Source: Rheinheimera lutimaris (lineage in GTDB: Bacteria > Pseudomonadota > Gammaproteobacteria > Enterobacterales > Alteromonadaceae). Taken from it: 64,000 nt of DNA. The notes under the pieces were generated by a model. That model searched no databases. It saw nothing but the letters and a program-made list of their open reading frames with translations, and was not told the origin of the DNA. Location: the NCBI RefSeq assembly GCF_013283795.1, contig NZ_JABSOD010000008.1, forward strand, positions 49,063 through 113,062, given 5' to 3'. Shown here in pieces: positions 42,612 to 51,349 of this stretch (its first letter is position 1; each line of letters starts with the position of its first letter). The translations under genes and the position numbers were made by a program.

Positions 42612-43150
42612 TTCATCAGCTCCTGTGCACGGCCAAGCATATAGTGCTCCAAATTGGCTTTTTGCTCGCTACTGAGCGGGGATATGTGCAGTAACTCTTG
42701 AAAAATCATCGCCTCACTGGCTAACAGCAACATTAGCGCTTCAGCGTTGTCGCCACTGGCCTCAGCAATTTCATGCATAACTTTACGGCTAACCTGTTGC
42801 ACGGGGCCTAATAATGCCGGCTGTTCTGCCGCTGCAGCCAGTATCGCCATGGCGGTATTGCCTTTGACCTGAGAACTGAAATTAGCATGTGCCTTTATCA
42901 CCGCGGCTAATACATTGTCCCCTTGCAGTATCAGCGCCTGGCGGCTTGTCTCTGTCTCATCTATCAGCTGTTGTACCATGGCGGTGATCAGCGCTTCTTT
43001 AGTAGGAAAGTGATACAACAAACCCCCTTTGCTCAGGCCGCTGACTTTAGCTACCGCATCAAGCGTGACCTTACCGGCGCCTTGATCAGCGGCGACATTC
43101 AATGCGGCAGAGAGGATCTGCGCTGTGGTGATCTGAGATTTTTTGCTCAA
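42608..43150 (-). CDS. TetR-family repressor of the RND operon
   Basis: This 180-residue regulator has the TetR helix-turn-helix ILSAALNVAADQGAGKVTLDAVAKVSGLSKGGLLYHFPTKEALI in residues 12-55, then an alpha-helical ligand domain. It is the first gene of the tetR-adaptor-pump operon. Two 21-bp repeats at 43197 and 43230 in its promoter are its likely operators, giving autorepression relieved by a pump substrate. Confidence 0.92.
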   Translation of the reverse strand: MSKKSQITTAQILSAALNVAADQGAGKVTLDAVAKVSGLSKGGLLYHFPTKEALITAMVQQLIDETETSRQALILQGDNVLAAVIKAHANFSSQVKGNTAMAILAAAAEQPALLGPVQQVSRKVMHEIAEASGDNAEALMLLLASEAMIFQELLHISPLSSEQKANLEHYMLGRAQELMK

Positions 43151-43196
43151 TTTAAGTCTCTCCGTTCTGCTTTTATCGCTTTACGCCAACAACAAA

Positions 43197-43250
43197 CCGT
43201 CTGGTTGGTACAGTAAAATAAATTGTATACCGTCCAGTTGGTACAGTAAA
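43197..43250 (-). promoter_or_regulatory. tetR promoter with two operator repeats
   Basis: Two 21-bp direct repeats, 43197-43217 and 43230-43250, differ only at two adjacent bases; each contains TTGGTACAGTAAA. On the minus strand TTTACT (43250-43245) and TACAAT (43227-43222) are spaced by 17 bp and read as -35 and -10. One repeat covers the promoter core and the other the start region, a standard repressor layout. Confidence 0.75.
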
Positions 43251-43314
43251 GTTATAAAACGTACCGTAGTAAAATAAAAGTCGCGGTAAAAATGCTCAAT
43301 ATGGGGAGGGAGGC

Positions 43315-43336
43315 AAAAATAAGCCGCAATGCGGCT
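43315..43336 (-). terminator. Terminator of the fliEFGHIJ operon
   Basis: AGCCGC-ATT-GCGGCT (43336-43322 on the minus strand) is followed by TATTTTTG. It lies 41 bp after the fliJ stop. Confidence 0.75.
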
Positions 43337-43376
43337 ATATAATAGTGGGGGACTAAATTTTATCGTGAAGCAAGCC

Positions 43377-43796
43377 TTAGCCAGACATCCGCTGGCGCTG
43401 GTACATTTGCATCGCCAGTTCATCCTGCTGCTTTTGTTCACGCCGCTGCTGCTGCAGTTGCTGACGCTGCTGCCGTTGTTGCAGCAACTGCTCTATGGCT
43501 AAATTGTACGCCGCCTGCTTATTACAGGCTTGCTGCTGCGTGGCGGCTTCCTGCTCGGCCAGCGCGCTGCGCTGCTGCTGCTCTGCTGCCAGGTCATGCA
43601 TAATGTGCTTTAAGCCGGATAAATTCTGCAGGCTTAAACTGCAGAGCATTTGCTGATTATTTTCCAGGCTGCCGATATGTTGCGCCAGCAAATTACCGCG
43701 CTGTTGTTCCTGGCCGGCCAGCTGTTGCAGCCGGCTGTGGCGGCTGCGCATCGCATCGAAGTTATCTTGTTGTGTTTGCAGATATTTTTTAAGCAT
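43377..43796 (-). CDS. fliJ: Flagellar export chaperone FliJ-like (lateral system)
   Basis: This 139-residue protein is glutamine-rich and predicted to be one long coiled coil. It overlaps the fliI stop by 8 bp, which is the usual place for fliJ. FliJ sits in the export ATPase as a stalk-like subunit and handles chaperones. Sequence similarity in this family is weak, so the call rests on size, coiled-coil character and position. Confidence 0.75.
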   Translation of the reverse strand: MLKKYLQTQQDNFDAMRSRHSRLQQLAGQEQQRGNLLAQHIGSLENNQQMLCSLSLQNLSGLKHIMHDLAAEQQQRSALAEQEAATQQQACNKQAAYNLAIEQLLQQRQQRQQLQQQRREQKQQDELAMQMYQRQRMSG

Positions 43797-45117
43797 GCTG
43801 CGTCACCAAAGTTGCTAGCTGTTGTTCGGTTTCGGCAAAATCAACTTGTTGATTTAAGCCCTGACAGAGAAATTGTTCAATTTTAGGGTACAGCGCTACC
43901 GCCCTGTCCAGCTCGGTATCACGGCCGGCCTGATAAGCGCCCAGCGGGATCAGCTCCTGCACCTGCTGATAGCGGCTGTACAAGCGCTTTAAGCTGTAAC
44001 AGCTTTTCAGTTGTTGCTCCGACACAATATTCGGCATAACGCGGCTGATAGAAGCACCGATATCAATGGCCGGATAATGGCCACGCTCGGCCAGCTCGCG
44101 GCTTAATACCACGTGGCCGTCTAAAATAGCGCGTGCCGCGTCGGCTATTGGATCTTGTTGATCGTCACCTTCGGCCAACACGGTATAAATGGCTGTCATG
44201 CTACCGGTGCTGTCACTGCTGTTACCGGCACGCTCTACCAATTGGGTCAGCTTGCTGAACACCGACGGCGGATAACCGCGGGTGGCCGGCGGCTCCCCCA
44301 CCGACAACGCAATTTCACGTTGTGCCTGGGCATAGCGGGTTAACGAATCGACTAACAACAAGACATGCAGGCCCTGGTCACGAAACCAGGCGGCTAAACG
44401 GTGTGCCAGCTCGGCACTGCGCATACGCAGTAACGGCGATTGGTCGGCCGGGGCTGCCACCACTATGGCTTTTTTCATGCCATCGGCACCCAGGCTGTGT
44501 TCAATAAAATCTTTTACTTCCCAGCCACGCTCGCCCACCAAACCGACAATCACCACGTCTGCTGCGGTAAAGCGTGTCATCATGCCAAGCAATTTACTTT
44601 TACCCACGCCGGAGCCGGCAAACAGCCCCAAGCGCTGGCCCTGGCCTACGGTAAACAAGCCATTAATGGCTTTAATGCCGACATCCAGCGGCGTAGTAAC
44701 GCCTTTTTTCTGCATCGGGTTTACTGCCGCCAGCTGGCTGCTGATATGCTCGCCTTTGGTTAGCGCGGGGCCACCGTCCAGCGGCTGCATTAAGCCATCT
44801 ACCACGCGGCCAAGTAAGGCATGGCTCACTGTTAATGCCTGATCATGTGTTAGCGGCCGCACTCTGGCGCCGGTGGTTAACGCGCTGGCGTCGGTTAACG
44901 GCATTAAAAATGCCTGATCGCGGTCGAAGCCGACCACTTCGGCTTCAATCCACCGGCCGTGCTGGCCTTCTACCTGATAACGCTGGCCCAGCGTATACTG
45001 GCCGCCGGCCACGGTAAGGATCATGCCGTTTACCCGCACCAGGGTACCAAAACTCTGATGCAGCGGGCCGGGCTCCAGCTCTTGCGTGGCGTGTTGCAAA
45101 CGCTTAAGCAGTGACAT
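43789..45117 (-). CDS. fliI: Flagellar export ATPase FliI
   Basis: This 442-residue ATPase has the F1-beta-like core with Walker A in LGLFAGSGVGKSKLLGMM, VVIVGLVGERGWEVKDFIE, the Walker B region HVLLLVDSLTRYAQAQREIALS, and the FliI/SctN signature GEPPATRGYPPSVFS. It energises export of flagellar axial proteins at the base of the export gate. It overlaps fliH upstream and fliJ downstream. Confidence 0.95.
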   Translation of the reverse strand: MSLLKRLQHATQELEPGPLHQSFGTLVRVNGMILTVAGGQYTLGQRYQVEGQHGRWIEAEVVGFDRDQAFLMPLTDASALTTGARVRPLTHDQALTVSHALLGRVVDGLMQPLDGGPALTKGEHISSQLAAVNPMQKKGVTTPLDVGIKAINGLFTVGQGQRLGLFAGSGVGKSKLLGMMTRFTAADVVIVGLVGERGWEVKDFIEHSLGADGMKKAIVVAAPADQSPLLRMRSAELAHRLAAWFRDQGLHVLLLVDSLTRYAQAQREIALSVGEPPATRGYPPSVFSKLTQLVERAGNSSDSTGSMTAIYTVLAEGDDQQDPIADAARAILDGHVVLSRELAERGHYPAIDIGASISRVMPNIVSEQQLKSCYSLKRLYSRYQQVQELIPLGAYQAGRDTELDRAVALYPKIEQFLCQGLNQQVDFAETEQQLATLVTQHA

Positions 45118-45742
45118 CGTCTGCAGCCTGTAATTGTTGTTGCACCTGCGGCAACATGGCGGCTAAACGCTGGCGAAAATCCACCAGATGCAATTGCGCC
45201 GTGCCGACAAAGGCGGCGCTGCCGGGTGCCAGACTGTGATCGGCCTGCAGTAATACCGGCCCCAGCGCGCTGACATCCAACTGTTGCCATATGGCTAAAT
45301 CTTGCGGCGCTAAGCGCACTGCGCTGATGTGCTCATTAACCTGCAGCAATGGTAACAAGCTATGCACCGCTTGCTGCAAATGCGCCGGTTGTAAGCTTAA
45401 TTCAGCCTCCAGTGTACTTTCAGCCAGTTTGCTTACCAGTTCAAATATGCCAAGGGCTAACTGCTGTTCGTGTTGCTGCTGTTGGCCGGCCAGTTGTTGC
45501 TCTAACTGCGCCAGCTGCTGTTCAAACTGCTGACGTAGCGCGCGCACGGCCTGCTTTAACTGTTCGCCGGCTTCAGCCTGCGCTTGCTGCTGTGCCAGTT
45601 GTTGTGCCTGTTGTTTGCCCTCTTCTGCACCCAGCCGCTTACCTTCTGTCAGGCCACGTTCATAGGCCAACTGCAGTTGCTGCTCAATGCTCTGTTGCGA
45701 CATATCACGCTGTACACCGGGAAAACGATACACGTCAGCCAT
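45104..45742 (-). CDS. fliH: Flagellar assembly protein FliH
   Basis: This 212-residue protein has an N-terminal MADVYRFPGVQR segment, a glutamine/alanine-rich coiled coil (residues 20-95) and a FliH/V-ATPase-E-like C-terminal domain (LGIFELVSKLAESTLEAEL). FliH forms the peripheral stalk that holds FliI at the export gate. It lies 3 bp after fliG and overlaps fliI by 14 bp. Confidence 0.85.
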   Translation of the reverse strand: MADVYRFPGVQRDMSQQSIEQQLQLAYERGLTEGKRLGAEEGKQQAQQLAQQQAQAEAGEQLKQAVRALRQQFEQQLAQLEQQLAGQQQQHEQQLALGIFELVSKLAESTLEAELSLQPAHLQQAVHSLLPLLQVNEHISAVRLAPQDLAIWQQLDVSALGPVLLQADHSLAPGSAAFVGTAQLHLVDFRQRLAAMLPQVQQQLQAADDVTA

Positions 45743-45745
45743 AAC

Positions 45746-46765
45746 TTACCCCAGGGTCGCCTCTTCGTATAAGCGGTAGTCCACTTCACCTTTGGCCATC
45801 ATCTGACGGATCATCTGCATAATCTCTGCACGTGACGCTTCCACTTTGGTCACTGTTTGTGCTTTGGTGCCTTCAATTTGCTGGCGGTAGACCTGGGCTA
45901 AACGTTTTGGTAATGCCGCCATAATATTGTTCAGCAGTTCCGGCTCGCAGCCTTTTAATGCCACTACCCACAGCTCGTCCGGAATTTCGTTCAGCAAGTA
46001 CGCCAATACATCTTCGCTTTGCCGTGCCAGTGAGCCAAAATCGTACATTTTGTCCTGTACCGCTTCGGCCGTTACCGCATTGTGCTGCTTTAATAAATCC
46101 ATGATCTCGGCTTTATTGCCGCTGTAACGGTTCATTATTTCCGCCACTTTTTCCACGCCGTTAACCCGCGCGCCTACCTGTTCACCAACAAAGGCAATAC
46201 AGGCTTCCAACGTGTGGCGTAAATCGTCCATCACGTGTTCGCTAACTTCGCGCAGGCTGGCAATACGGTACAAAATGTCGTCATGCTTTTGCTTCGGGAA
46301 CAGCGAAATAACCGCTGATGCCTGCTCGGCCGGTAAAAATGCCAGCAGCAGCGCCTGCATTTGCATATGCTCCTGCTCTAAAAAGCGCGCCAACAGTTCA
46401 GCCGGCACCCATTCCAGCCGGCGGATATCATCGGCCAGGGCACCGCCGTAGATGTCGTCCAGCATGCCGCGGGCTAACTTGCGGCCTACGGCTCTGTCTA
46501 AGGCCCGCTCCAGATACACCCTTGAAGCGCCGCTAACGCCGCTTTCGTTGCGGTAGCAGTCAAAAAAGTCCTGCAGGATCAGCGCAACATCGTCTTGGGT
46601 AACATTGGCAATTTTTGCCATCCGCTCAGACAAGGCTTGCACTTCATGCCGGTTCAGTTTTTTGATAATGCCGGCGGCGTTTTCTTCGCCCATGCTCAGC
46701 AATAAAATGGCCGCCCGATCCAAGTCGGTAATGGTGCGGCCGGCTTCAGATCTTAGTTGATTCAA
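45746..46765 (-). CDS. fliG: Flagellar motor switch protein FliG
   Basis: This 339-residue rotor protein has all three FliG domains: the N-terminal RAAILLLSMGEENAAGIIKKL, the middle EQASAVISLFPKQKHDDILYRIA with the EHxM-type turn, and the C-terminal charged torque helix region (VVALKGCEPELLNNIMAALPKRLAQV). It binds FliF and meets the MotA-type stator. The start overlaps fliF by 20 bp. Confidence 0.95.
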   Translation of the reverse strand: MNQLRSEAGRTITDLDRAAILLLSMGEENAAGIIKKLNRHEVQALSERMAKIANVTQDDVALILQDFFDCYRNESGVSGASRVYLERALDRAVGRKLARGMLDDIYGGALADDIRRLEWVPAELLARFLEQEHMQMQALLLAFLPAEQASAVISLFPKQKHDDILYRIASLREVSEHVMDDLRHTLEACIAFVGEQVGARVNGVEKVAEIMNRYSGNKAEIMDLLKQHNAVTAEAVQDKMYDFGSLARQSEDVLAYLLNEIPDELWVVALKGCEPELLNNIMAALPKRLAQVYRQQIEGTKAQTVTKVEASRAEIMQMIRQMMAKGEVDYRLYEEATLG

Positions 46766-48479
46766 TGCTGACTCCCCGCTCTACCCAATATTTGATCACA
46801 GCCGTTACCCGCTCAGACTCTTTGCTGGCCAACAGCTGCATATGTGTAATTTGTTCAGCAAACTCAGACCCTACCTGCGGCAGACTGATGGCATTAAAGC
46901 CCGGTTGCGGCATATCGCTGTTGTCGGCGGCCATGCTGTCATCAGTGTCGCTGTTGCGCTTGGCACTGCTCTGCGCCGATAAGGCCGCTATAGCGTTGTC
47001 GTCTGCTTCGCCATACAGGGCATCCGGCTCTGTGGTACGCTGTTTTTTACCGCTGATAAGATGATTAACCAATGGCCGCACGCCAAACAGGATCAGTGCC
47101 AATGCAATTAAACTGGCGAACAAATACCGTGCATATTCTTTTATTTCAGGTAGTTGCCACCAGGGTAAGCCAGCCAGCGGCGCACTTACCGGGGCAGCGG
47201 CAACAAAGCCAAAACTGGTAATATTAAACTGATCGCCACGCTCGGCCTGAAAGCCGGTAGCGGTTTTTACCATCTCGCCCAATTGTTGCAGTTGTGCTTG
47301 TGTCCAGCCGGCATCTGCGGCAGCAGCATCATTAACCAATACCGATACGCTCATAGACTTTAACCTGCCTACTTCAAACCGTGTATGGGTGACGGCGCGG
47401 CCGTTATCGAACTGGCGGCTGCTTTCATTGCGCTCTGAAGTACGCTGGTTATTGTCTTCGGCTTGTTGATCTGCCGGTAACGGCGGCTGGTTTGCCAGTG
47501 AGCCCGGAATGCCCATCGCCAGTTGGTCCAGCATAGTGTCGGTTTTTACCGATTCAGACCGCACCACAGAAGCCGGGTCTATTGCTTCGCGGGTTTCTTC
47601 TACCACACTGAAATCGACATCTGACGATACCTGAATACGGTAGTTACCATCACCCAGAATCGGCAACAACATAATAGAGGCACGCTGTTCAATATTGCGC
47701 TCCAGCTTTTGTACAAAAGCCAGTTTTTTATCGGTTTCTTTACCTACCGGGGTTTCGTCGTACAACTCACCGGTCAGTAGCTTACCGCGTTGATCCACCA
47801 CCGATATTTTGCGCGGATCCAGCCCGGGCACACTACCGGCGATCAGGCTGACAATGGCTTCAACCTGGTTTGACTTTAACTCGTAACCCGGCGCTAAATC
47901 GACCATTACCGACGCAGCCGATTTTTCTTCCTGGCGGCCGACGAATAAATTGCGCTTAGGCACAGCTAAATGCACGCGGCTGTTGCGAATGCCGTCCATA
48001 GTAATAATGGTACGGGCCAGCTCGCCTTCCAACGCATGCTGATACTGCATCGATTCCATAAACTGGCTGGTACCCATAGTGACTTTTTCACCTATGGTTG
48101 ACAGCCCTTCCGGCATCGCCGCTTTAATGCCGCGTGCTGCCAGCGTAATACGCGCATCCGCTAAACGGTCTTGCGGCACCATAATATTGCCGCTGTCGGT
48201 GTCGATACGAAACGCCACCTTTTCTTTATCGAGGATTTCCAGAATACCGGCTTTATCGTAATGCTCCTGATTACCATACAGCGGTACATAATTTTTTGCC
48301 GAGGTCCATAAAATCAGCACTATCGTCGCCGCCACCAGGGTCGCCAGCAGTGCAATAGACGCTATACTGCGGTCACCACCCGGTAACCAACTGAACCGGT
48401 TGGACAAATTAATGACTTTCTCACGAAAGTTGCCCTCAATACTGACCGGGGGCATAGTTTTAACAACTTCACCTTTCAT
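46746..48479 (-). CDS. fliF: Flagellar MS-ring protein FliF
   Basis: This 577-residue protein has a membrane segment near the N-terminus (SIALLATLVAATIVLILW), a second one at about 440-460 (YLFASLIALALILFGV), and YscJ/FliF ring domains between them, including VPQDRLADARITLAARGIK and VHLAVPKRNLFVGRQEEKSAASVMVDL. The C-terminal tail binds FliG. It forms the base ring of the flagellum in the inner membrane. It is 10 bp after fliE. Confidence 0.95.
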   Translation of the reverse strand: MKGEVVKTMPPVSIEGNFREKVINLSNRFSWLPGGDRSIASIALLATLVAATIVLILWTSAKNYVPLYGNQEHYDKAGILEILDKEKVAFRIDTDSGNIMVPQDRLADARITLAARGIKAAMPEGLSTIGEKVTMGTSQFMESMQYQHALEGELARTIITMDGIRNSRVHLAVPKRNLFVGRQEEKSAASVMVDLAPGYELKSNQVEAIVSLIAGSVPGLDPRKISVVDQRGKLLTGELYDETPVGKETDKKLAFVQKLERNIEQRASIMLLPILGDGNYRIQVSSDVDFSVVEETREAIDPASVVRSESVKTDTMLDQLAMGIPGSLANQPPLPADQQAEDNNQRTSERNESSRQFDNGRAVTHTRFEVGRLKSMSVSVLVNDAAAADAGWTQAQLQQLGEMVKTATGFQAERGDQFNITSFGFVAAAPVSAPLAGLPWWQLPEIKEYARYLFASLIALALILFGVRPLVNHLISGKKQRTTEPDALYGEADDNAIAALSAQSSAKRNSDTDDSMAADNSDMPQPGFNAISLPQVGSEFAEQITHMQLLASKESERVTAVIKYWVERGVSIESTKI

Positions 48480-48489
48480 TACATTGTCC

Positions 48490-48807
48490 TTACAGTGACA
48501 TTCGCATCACGTCATCAATGCCGCTCAGTACTTTATTACGTACCTGTAACAGCATCGAAAAACTTAAATCGGCTTTTTGGCTGGCAACCATAGCGCCAAC
48601 CACGTCGTCACTACGGCCGGTGTCGACTGCAGTCATCAGATCGGCAGAAATATTCTGCTGTTGGTTTACCGCACGAATAACCTGCGTAAAATCAGTACTG
48701 ATGCCGCTGTCGTTACTGGCCGGGGCAATGTTTTCGCTGCCGGCAACCTGTTGCATCCGGGTCATCATTTGCAGCATCTGGCTTTGACTGTCTATCGGTG
48801 AAATCAT
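48490..48807 (-). CDS. fliE: Flagellar hook-basal body protein FliE
   Basis: This 105-residue protein ends with the conserved FliE region KADLSFSMLLQVRNKVLSGIDDVMRMSL and joins the MS ring to the proximal rod. It follows the lafK-type regulator by 11 bp, in the order lafK-fliE-fliF-fliG-fliH-fliI-fliJ seen in Vibrio lateral flagella. Confidence 0.92.
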   Translation of the reverse strand: MISPIDSQSQMLQMMTRMQQVAGSENIAPASNDSGISTDFTQVIRAVNQQQNISADLMTAVDTGRSDDVVGAMVASQKADLSFSMLLQVRNKVLSGIDDVMRMSL

Positions 48808-48818
48808 CCTGGGTATCC

Positions 48819-50135
48819 TTAAGAAGCTAATGCGTCTATGTCGACACCATGCTCGCGCATGGCAGCTATTTTGTAGCGCAGGGCACGAGTGCTGACACCC
48901 AACGCCTGCGCCGTACGGGTACGGTGGCCGTTAAACTTATTCAGTACATTTAAAATGTAATCAAATTCGGCGTCTTTCTTACTTTGTTTCAGCAAGCTGG
49001 CACAGATAGCAGCCGCTTGCGGGTGACATTGCGGTAAATTCAAATCAGCAATTTGCAGCTCGATACCCCGTGCCATTACTAAGGCGCGCTGCATAATGTT
49101 TTCCAGCTCGCGCACATTGCCCGGCCAGTTGTATTGCAGCATCACATCGGCCGCGCCACGGCTTAAACGGTATTTACCGTTGCCGTATTTATTAATAAAG
49201 AACTCTGCCAAGGGTAAAATATCATCACGCCGTTCGCGCAGTGCCGGCCAGCTCAGTGGCAACACATCCAGCCGGTAAAATAAATCTTCACGAAACAGGC
49301 CTTGCTCTACCTGGCTGCGCAGGTTTTTGTTACTGGCGGCAATAACACGAATATCCAGCTTAATGCGGCTGTTACTGCCCAGGCGCTCTACTTCGCGCTC
49401 CTGCAATACACGCAGCAACTTGGCCTGCAGCGCCAGTGGCAGCTCTGATATTTCATCCAGCAAAATAGTGCCGCCGTTGGCCGCTTCAAACTTACCAATT
49501 TGCTGGTTTACCGCACCGGTAAAGGCACCTTTGTTGTAACCGAATAACATGGCCTCCAGCATATGCTCCGGAATCGCAGCACAGTTCACCGCAATAAACG
49601 GTTTGTCGGCACGGTCTGATGCCTGATGAATAAATTGCGCCAGGCGTTCTTTACCGGTACCGGACTCACCCAGTATCAACACACTGGCTTCGGTTTGTGC
49701 CGCGCGGTTTGCCAATTGCAAGATCTGCCGGCTGGCATGCGATACCGCCACCAGATCCTTTAAGCCACGGCTCATAGCCGTCGCGTTGCGGATGGATGTT
49801 TTTAACTGCGAACAGAAAAAAGGCTTTAGTAAATAATCAATTGCGCCGCTTTGTAAGGTATCGGACGCTAACTCGCTTTGATCGTTACCGACCATACTGA
49901 TGATTTGCGCTGCCGGCAGCTTGCGACACACCAGGCTTACCAGATCCGGCAAGGCCATTTGTGGCAAGTCACAATCAATAAACGCCAGTGCGGGTTGATA
50001 GTCCTGGCACAGGCCAACAATTTCAGTAACCTCAGCCGTATGCAGCAGTTGGTAACCCTCGCTACGGATACATTGCTGTACTTCAGCATCCGGTTGCTGC
50101 TGTGCTATCCACAGCACATAATTCGCCTGGCTCAT
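48819..50135 (-). CDS. lafK: LafK-type sigma-54-dependent activator of lateral flagella
   Basis: This 438-residue activator has an N-terminal receiver-like domain (1-115), an AAA+ core with Walker A LILGESGTGKE, the sigma-54 contact loop GAFTGA and Walker B GGTILLDEIS, and a Fis-type HTH (HRTRTAQALGVSTRALRYKI). In the receiver, Asp54 and Lys104 are present, but the acidic pair that should end strand 1 is replaced by WIAQQQP, so normal Mg2+-dependent phosphorylation is doubtful. It is placed between motY and fliE as in Vibrio parahaemolyticus, where LafK switches on lateral genes. The likely target here is the sigma-54 promoter at 62875. The frame overlaps motY by 4 bp. Confidence 0.88.
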   Translation of the reverse strand: MSQANYVLWIAQQQPDAEVQQCIRSEGYQLLHTAEVTEIVGLCQDYQPALAFIDCDLPQMALPDLVSLVCRKLPAAQIISMVGNDQSELASDTLQSGAIDYLLKPFFCSQLKTSIRNATAMSRGLKDLVAVSHASRQILQLANRAAQTEASVLILGESGTGKERLAQFIHQASDRADKPFIAVNCAAIPEHMLEAMLFGYNKGAFTGAVNQQIGKFEAANGGTILLDEISELPLALQAKLLRVLQEREVERLGSNSRIKLDIRVIAASNKNLRSQVEQGLFREDLFYRLDVLPLSWPALRERRDDILPLAEFFINKYGNGKYRLSRGAADVMLQYNWPGNVRELENIMQRALVMARGIELQIADLNLPQCHPQAAAICASLLKQSKKDAEFDYILNVLNKFNGHRTRTAQALGVSTRALRYKIAAMREHGVDIDALAS

Positions 50136-51007
50136 TCTCCGGCCTCCTGTTGTGCAGCCGCCGGGCGTATCAGCCGTACCGTAACACGACGATTAGCCTG
50201 CTCTGCCTTGCCGTGGCTGTTCAGCTGCGGATAACGGTTGCCATGCGCCCGAATTTCCAACTTCGATGCCGCTACACCCAACTCAATGAGCTGCGCCGCC
50301 ACTTCATCAGCCCTTTCTTGTGATAACACGCGGTTAGCCAACACCGAGCCCACATCGTCGGTGTGACCGTCAATCAGAATTTTGTTAACAGAACGGTCCA
50401 GCTGCAGGTAGCGGGCCAGCTTTTGCAGTGCCGGCAGTTGTTGCCGGGTCAAAGTACGCTGACCGTCAGCAAACTGAATTTCAGTATCGCGGGCCTGCTG
50501 CCAGGATAACGGTGACATTTGCGCTACACAGCCACGAAACTGCTCAACCGCATCAGCACCGCTGACACTGGTTAACAGTATTTGCTGTTTATGCTGTGGG
50601 TCGCTCAGTTCAAACTGCAGCCAGTTACCAAACTGAATTTGCTGTAACAATGGTAAGGCGCCGGCGATAAAACTAACCCGCGCATCATGATATAACTCGG
50701 CCTGATAGGGTAAAGGTAGGGTCGCTGCTGTGGTGTTCTGCCAATCAGCCGGCCGCGCCACCACACTGGCTTGGGCCAACGCATAGTAAGGTTGAGCTAA
50801 TGCCAGATCCAGCCGCAGTGAGTGGCCGGGTTCTGCCAGAAAGCTGACATCACCTACGCCGTTAACTACTTGCTGTAACCGACAATGAAAAGCGCTGCTG
50901 TGCAACTGCCAGTCTGCCTGTTCTGCCGGTTGCACCAGTAACGCAGCCGCTAATGCACCGCCGGTGGCAGAGGCACTAAGCCAGAGACTCAGAGATAACA
51001 ATGACAC
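50132..51007 (-). CDS. motY: MotY-type flagellar OmpA-domain protein
   Basis: This 291-residue secreted protein has a signal peptide (LSLSLWLSASATGGALA), a MotY N-terminal domain (RLDLALAQPYYALAQASVVARP) and a C-terminal OmpA-like peptidoglycan-binding domain, ILIDGHTDDVGSVLANRVLSQERAD. MotY forms the T-ring that fixes stators; lateral systems of Vibrio have their own copy upstream of lafK. The start is a GTG at 51007 with AAGGA upstream, about 145 bp after a c-di-GMP riboswitch. Confidence 0.88.
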   Translation of the reverse strand: MSLLSLSLWLSASATGGALAAALLVQPAEQADWQLHSSAFHCRLQQVVNGVGDVSFLAEPGHSLRLDLALAQPYYALAQASVVARPADWQNTTAATLPLPYQAELYHDARVSFIAGALPLLQQIQFGNWLQFELSDPQHKQQILLTSVSGADAVEQFRGCVAQMSPLSWQQARDTEIQFADGQRTLTRQQLPALQKLARYLQLDRSVNKILIDGHTDDVGSVLANRVLSQERADEVAAQLIELGVAASKLEIRAHGNRYPQLNSHGKAEQANRRVTVRLIRPAAAQQEAGE

Positions 51008-51108
51008 ATTAATATCCTTTTAATTAACCACAACCGTTACCGCAAGGCAGCAACACCAAAAGTTGAAGAAAATAAAAGGAAAACCGCATAGAAAGCGCTC
51101 TGTTCTGT

Positions 51109-51149
51109 CACGGGCAGCCGTGCAGCCAGAGGCATACCCGAAGGATGCC
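51109..51149 (-). other. Two hairpins between the aptamer and motY (possible expression platform)
   Basis: GGCAT/ATGCC with an inner CC/GG pair (51131-51149) and CACGG-CTGC-CCGTG (51122-51109) follow the aptamer in the motY leader. Neither is followed at once by a T-run; a U-rich stretch comes about 25-45 nt later. How ligand binding would be turned into an effect is not clear. Confidence 0.45.
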
Positions 51150-51151
51150 GC

Positions 51152-51256
51152 TAAGCTAATGCAACCCCGCTATCGTAGCGTTTTTTATCAAAACGTCGTA
51201 GACCGGAGGCTTTGCGTCCTGCCCTTTCGGTGCAGTTTGCCTTTTAATTGTCTTAA
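51152..51256 (-). ncRNA. c-di-GMP-I (GEMM) riboswitch
   Basis: The minus strand carries the GEMM core in order. First comes AAGGCAAAC, then a stem CTGC(A)CC-GAAA-GGGCAG with the GNRA tetraloop. The hallmark GACGCAAAGCCTCCGG and CTACG follow, then a second stem and TAGCGGGGTTGC. This closely parallels the Vibrio cholerae Vc2 aptamer, which has GGGCAAACC, a GAAA loop, GACGCAAAGCCTCCGG and TAGCGGGGTT. TAAG at the 5' side and CTTA at the 3' side may close P1. It lies in the leader of motY-lafK-fliEFGHIJ, about 145 nt before the motY start. Cyclic di-GMP therefore probably sets expression of the lateral flagellar regulator. Confidence 0.9.
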
Positions 51257-51349
51257 CTGGTTCACAAAAAGCTATGCTATTTATGAACTAAAACTGAATA
51301 AATTAAAAGATAACTAATTTAGCACTGCAAGGCAAGCATCTTTTTTCAC

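Noticed and set aside
51063-51317. 84-codon open frame on the plus strand upstream of motY
   Set aside because: It runs antisense through the c-di-GMP riboswitch and its hairpins and has no credible ribosome-binding site.
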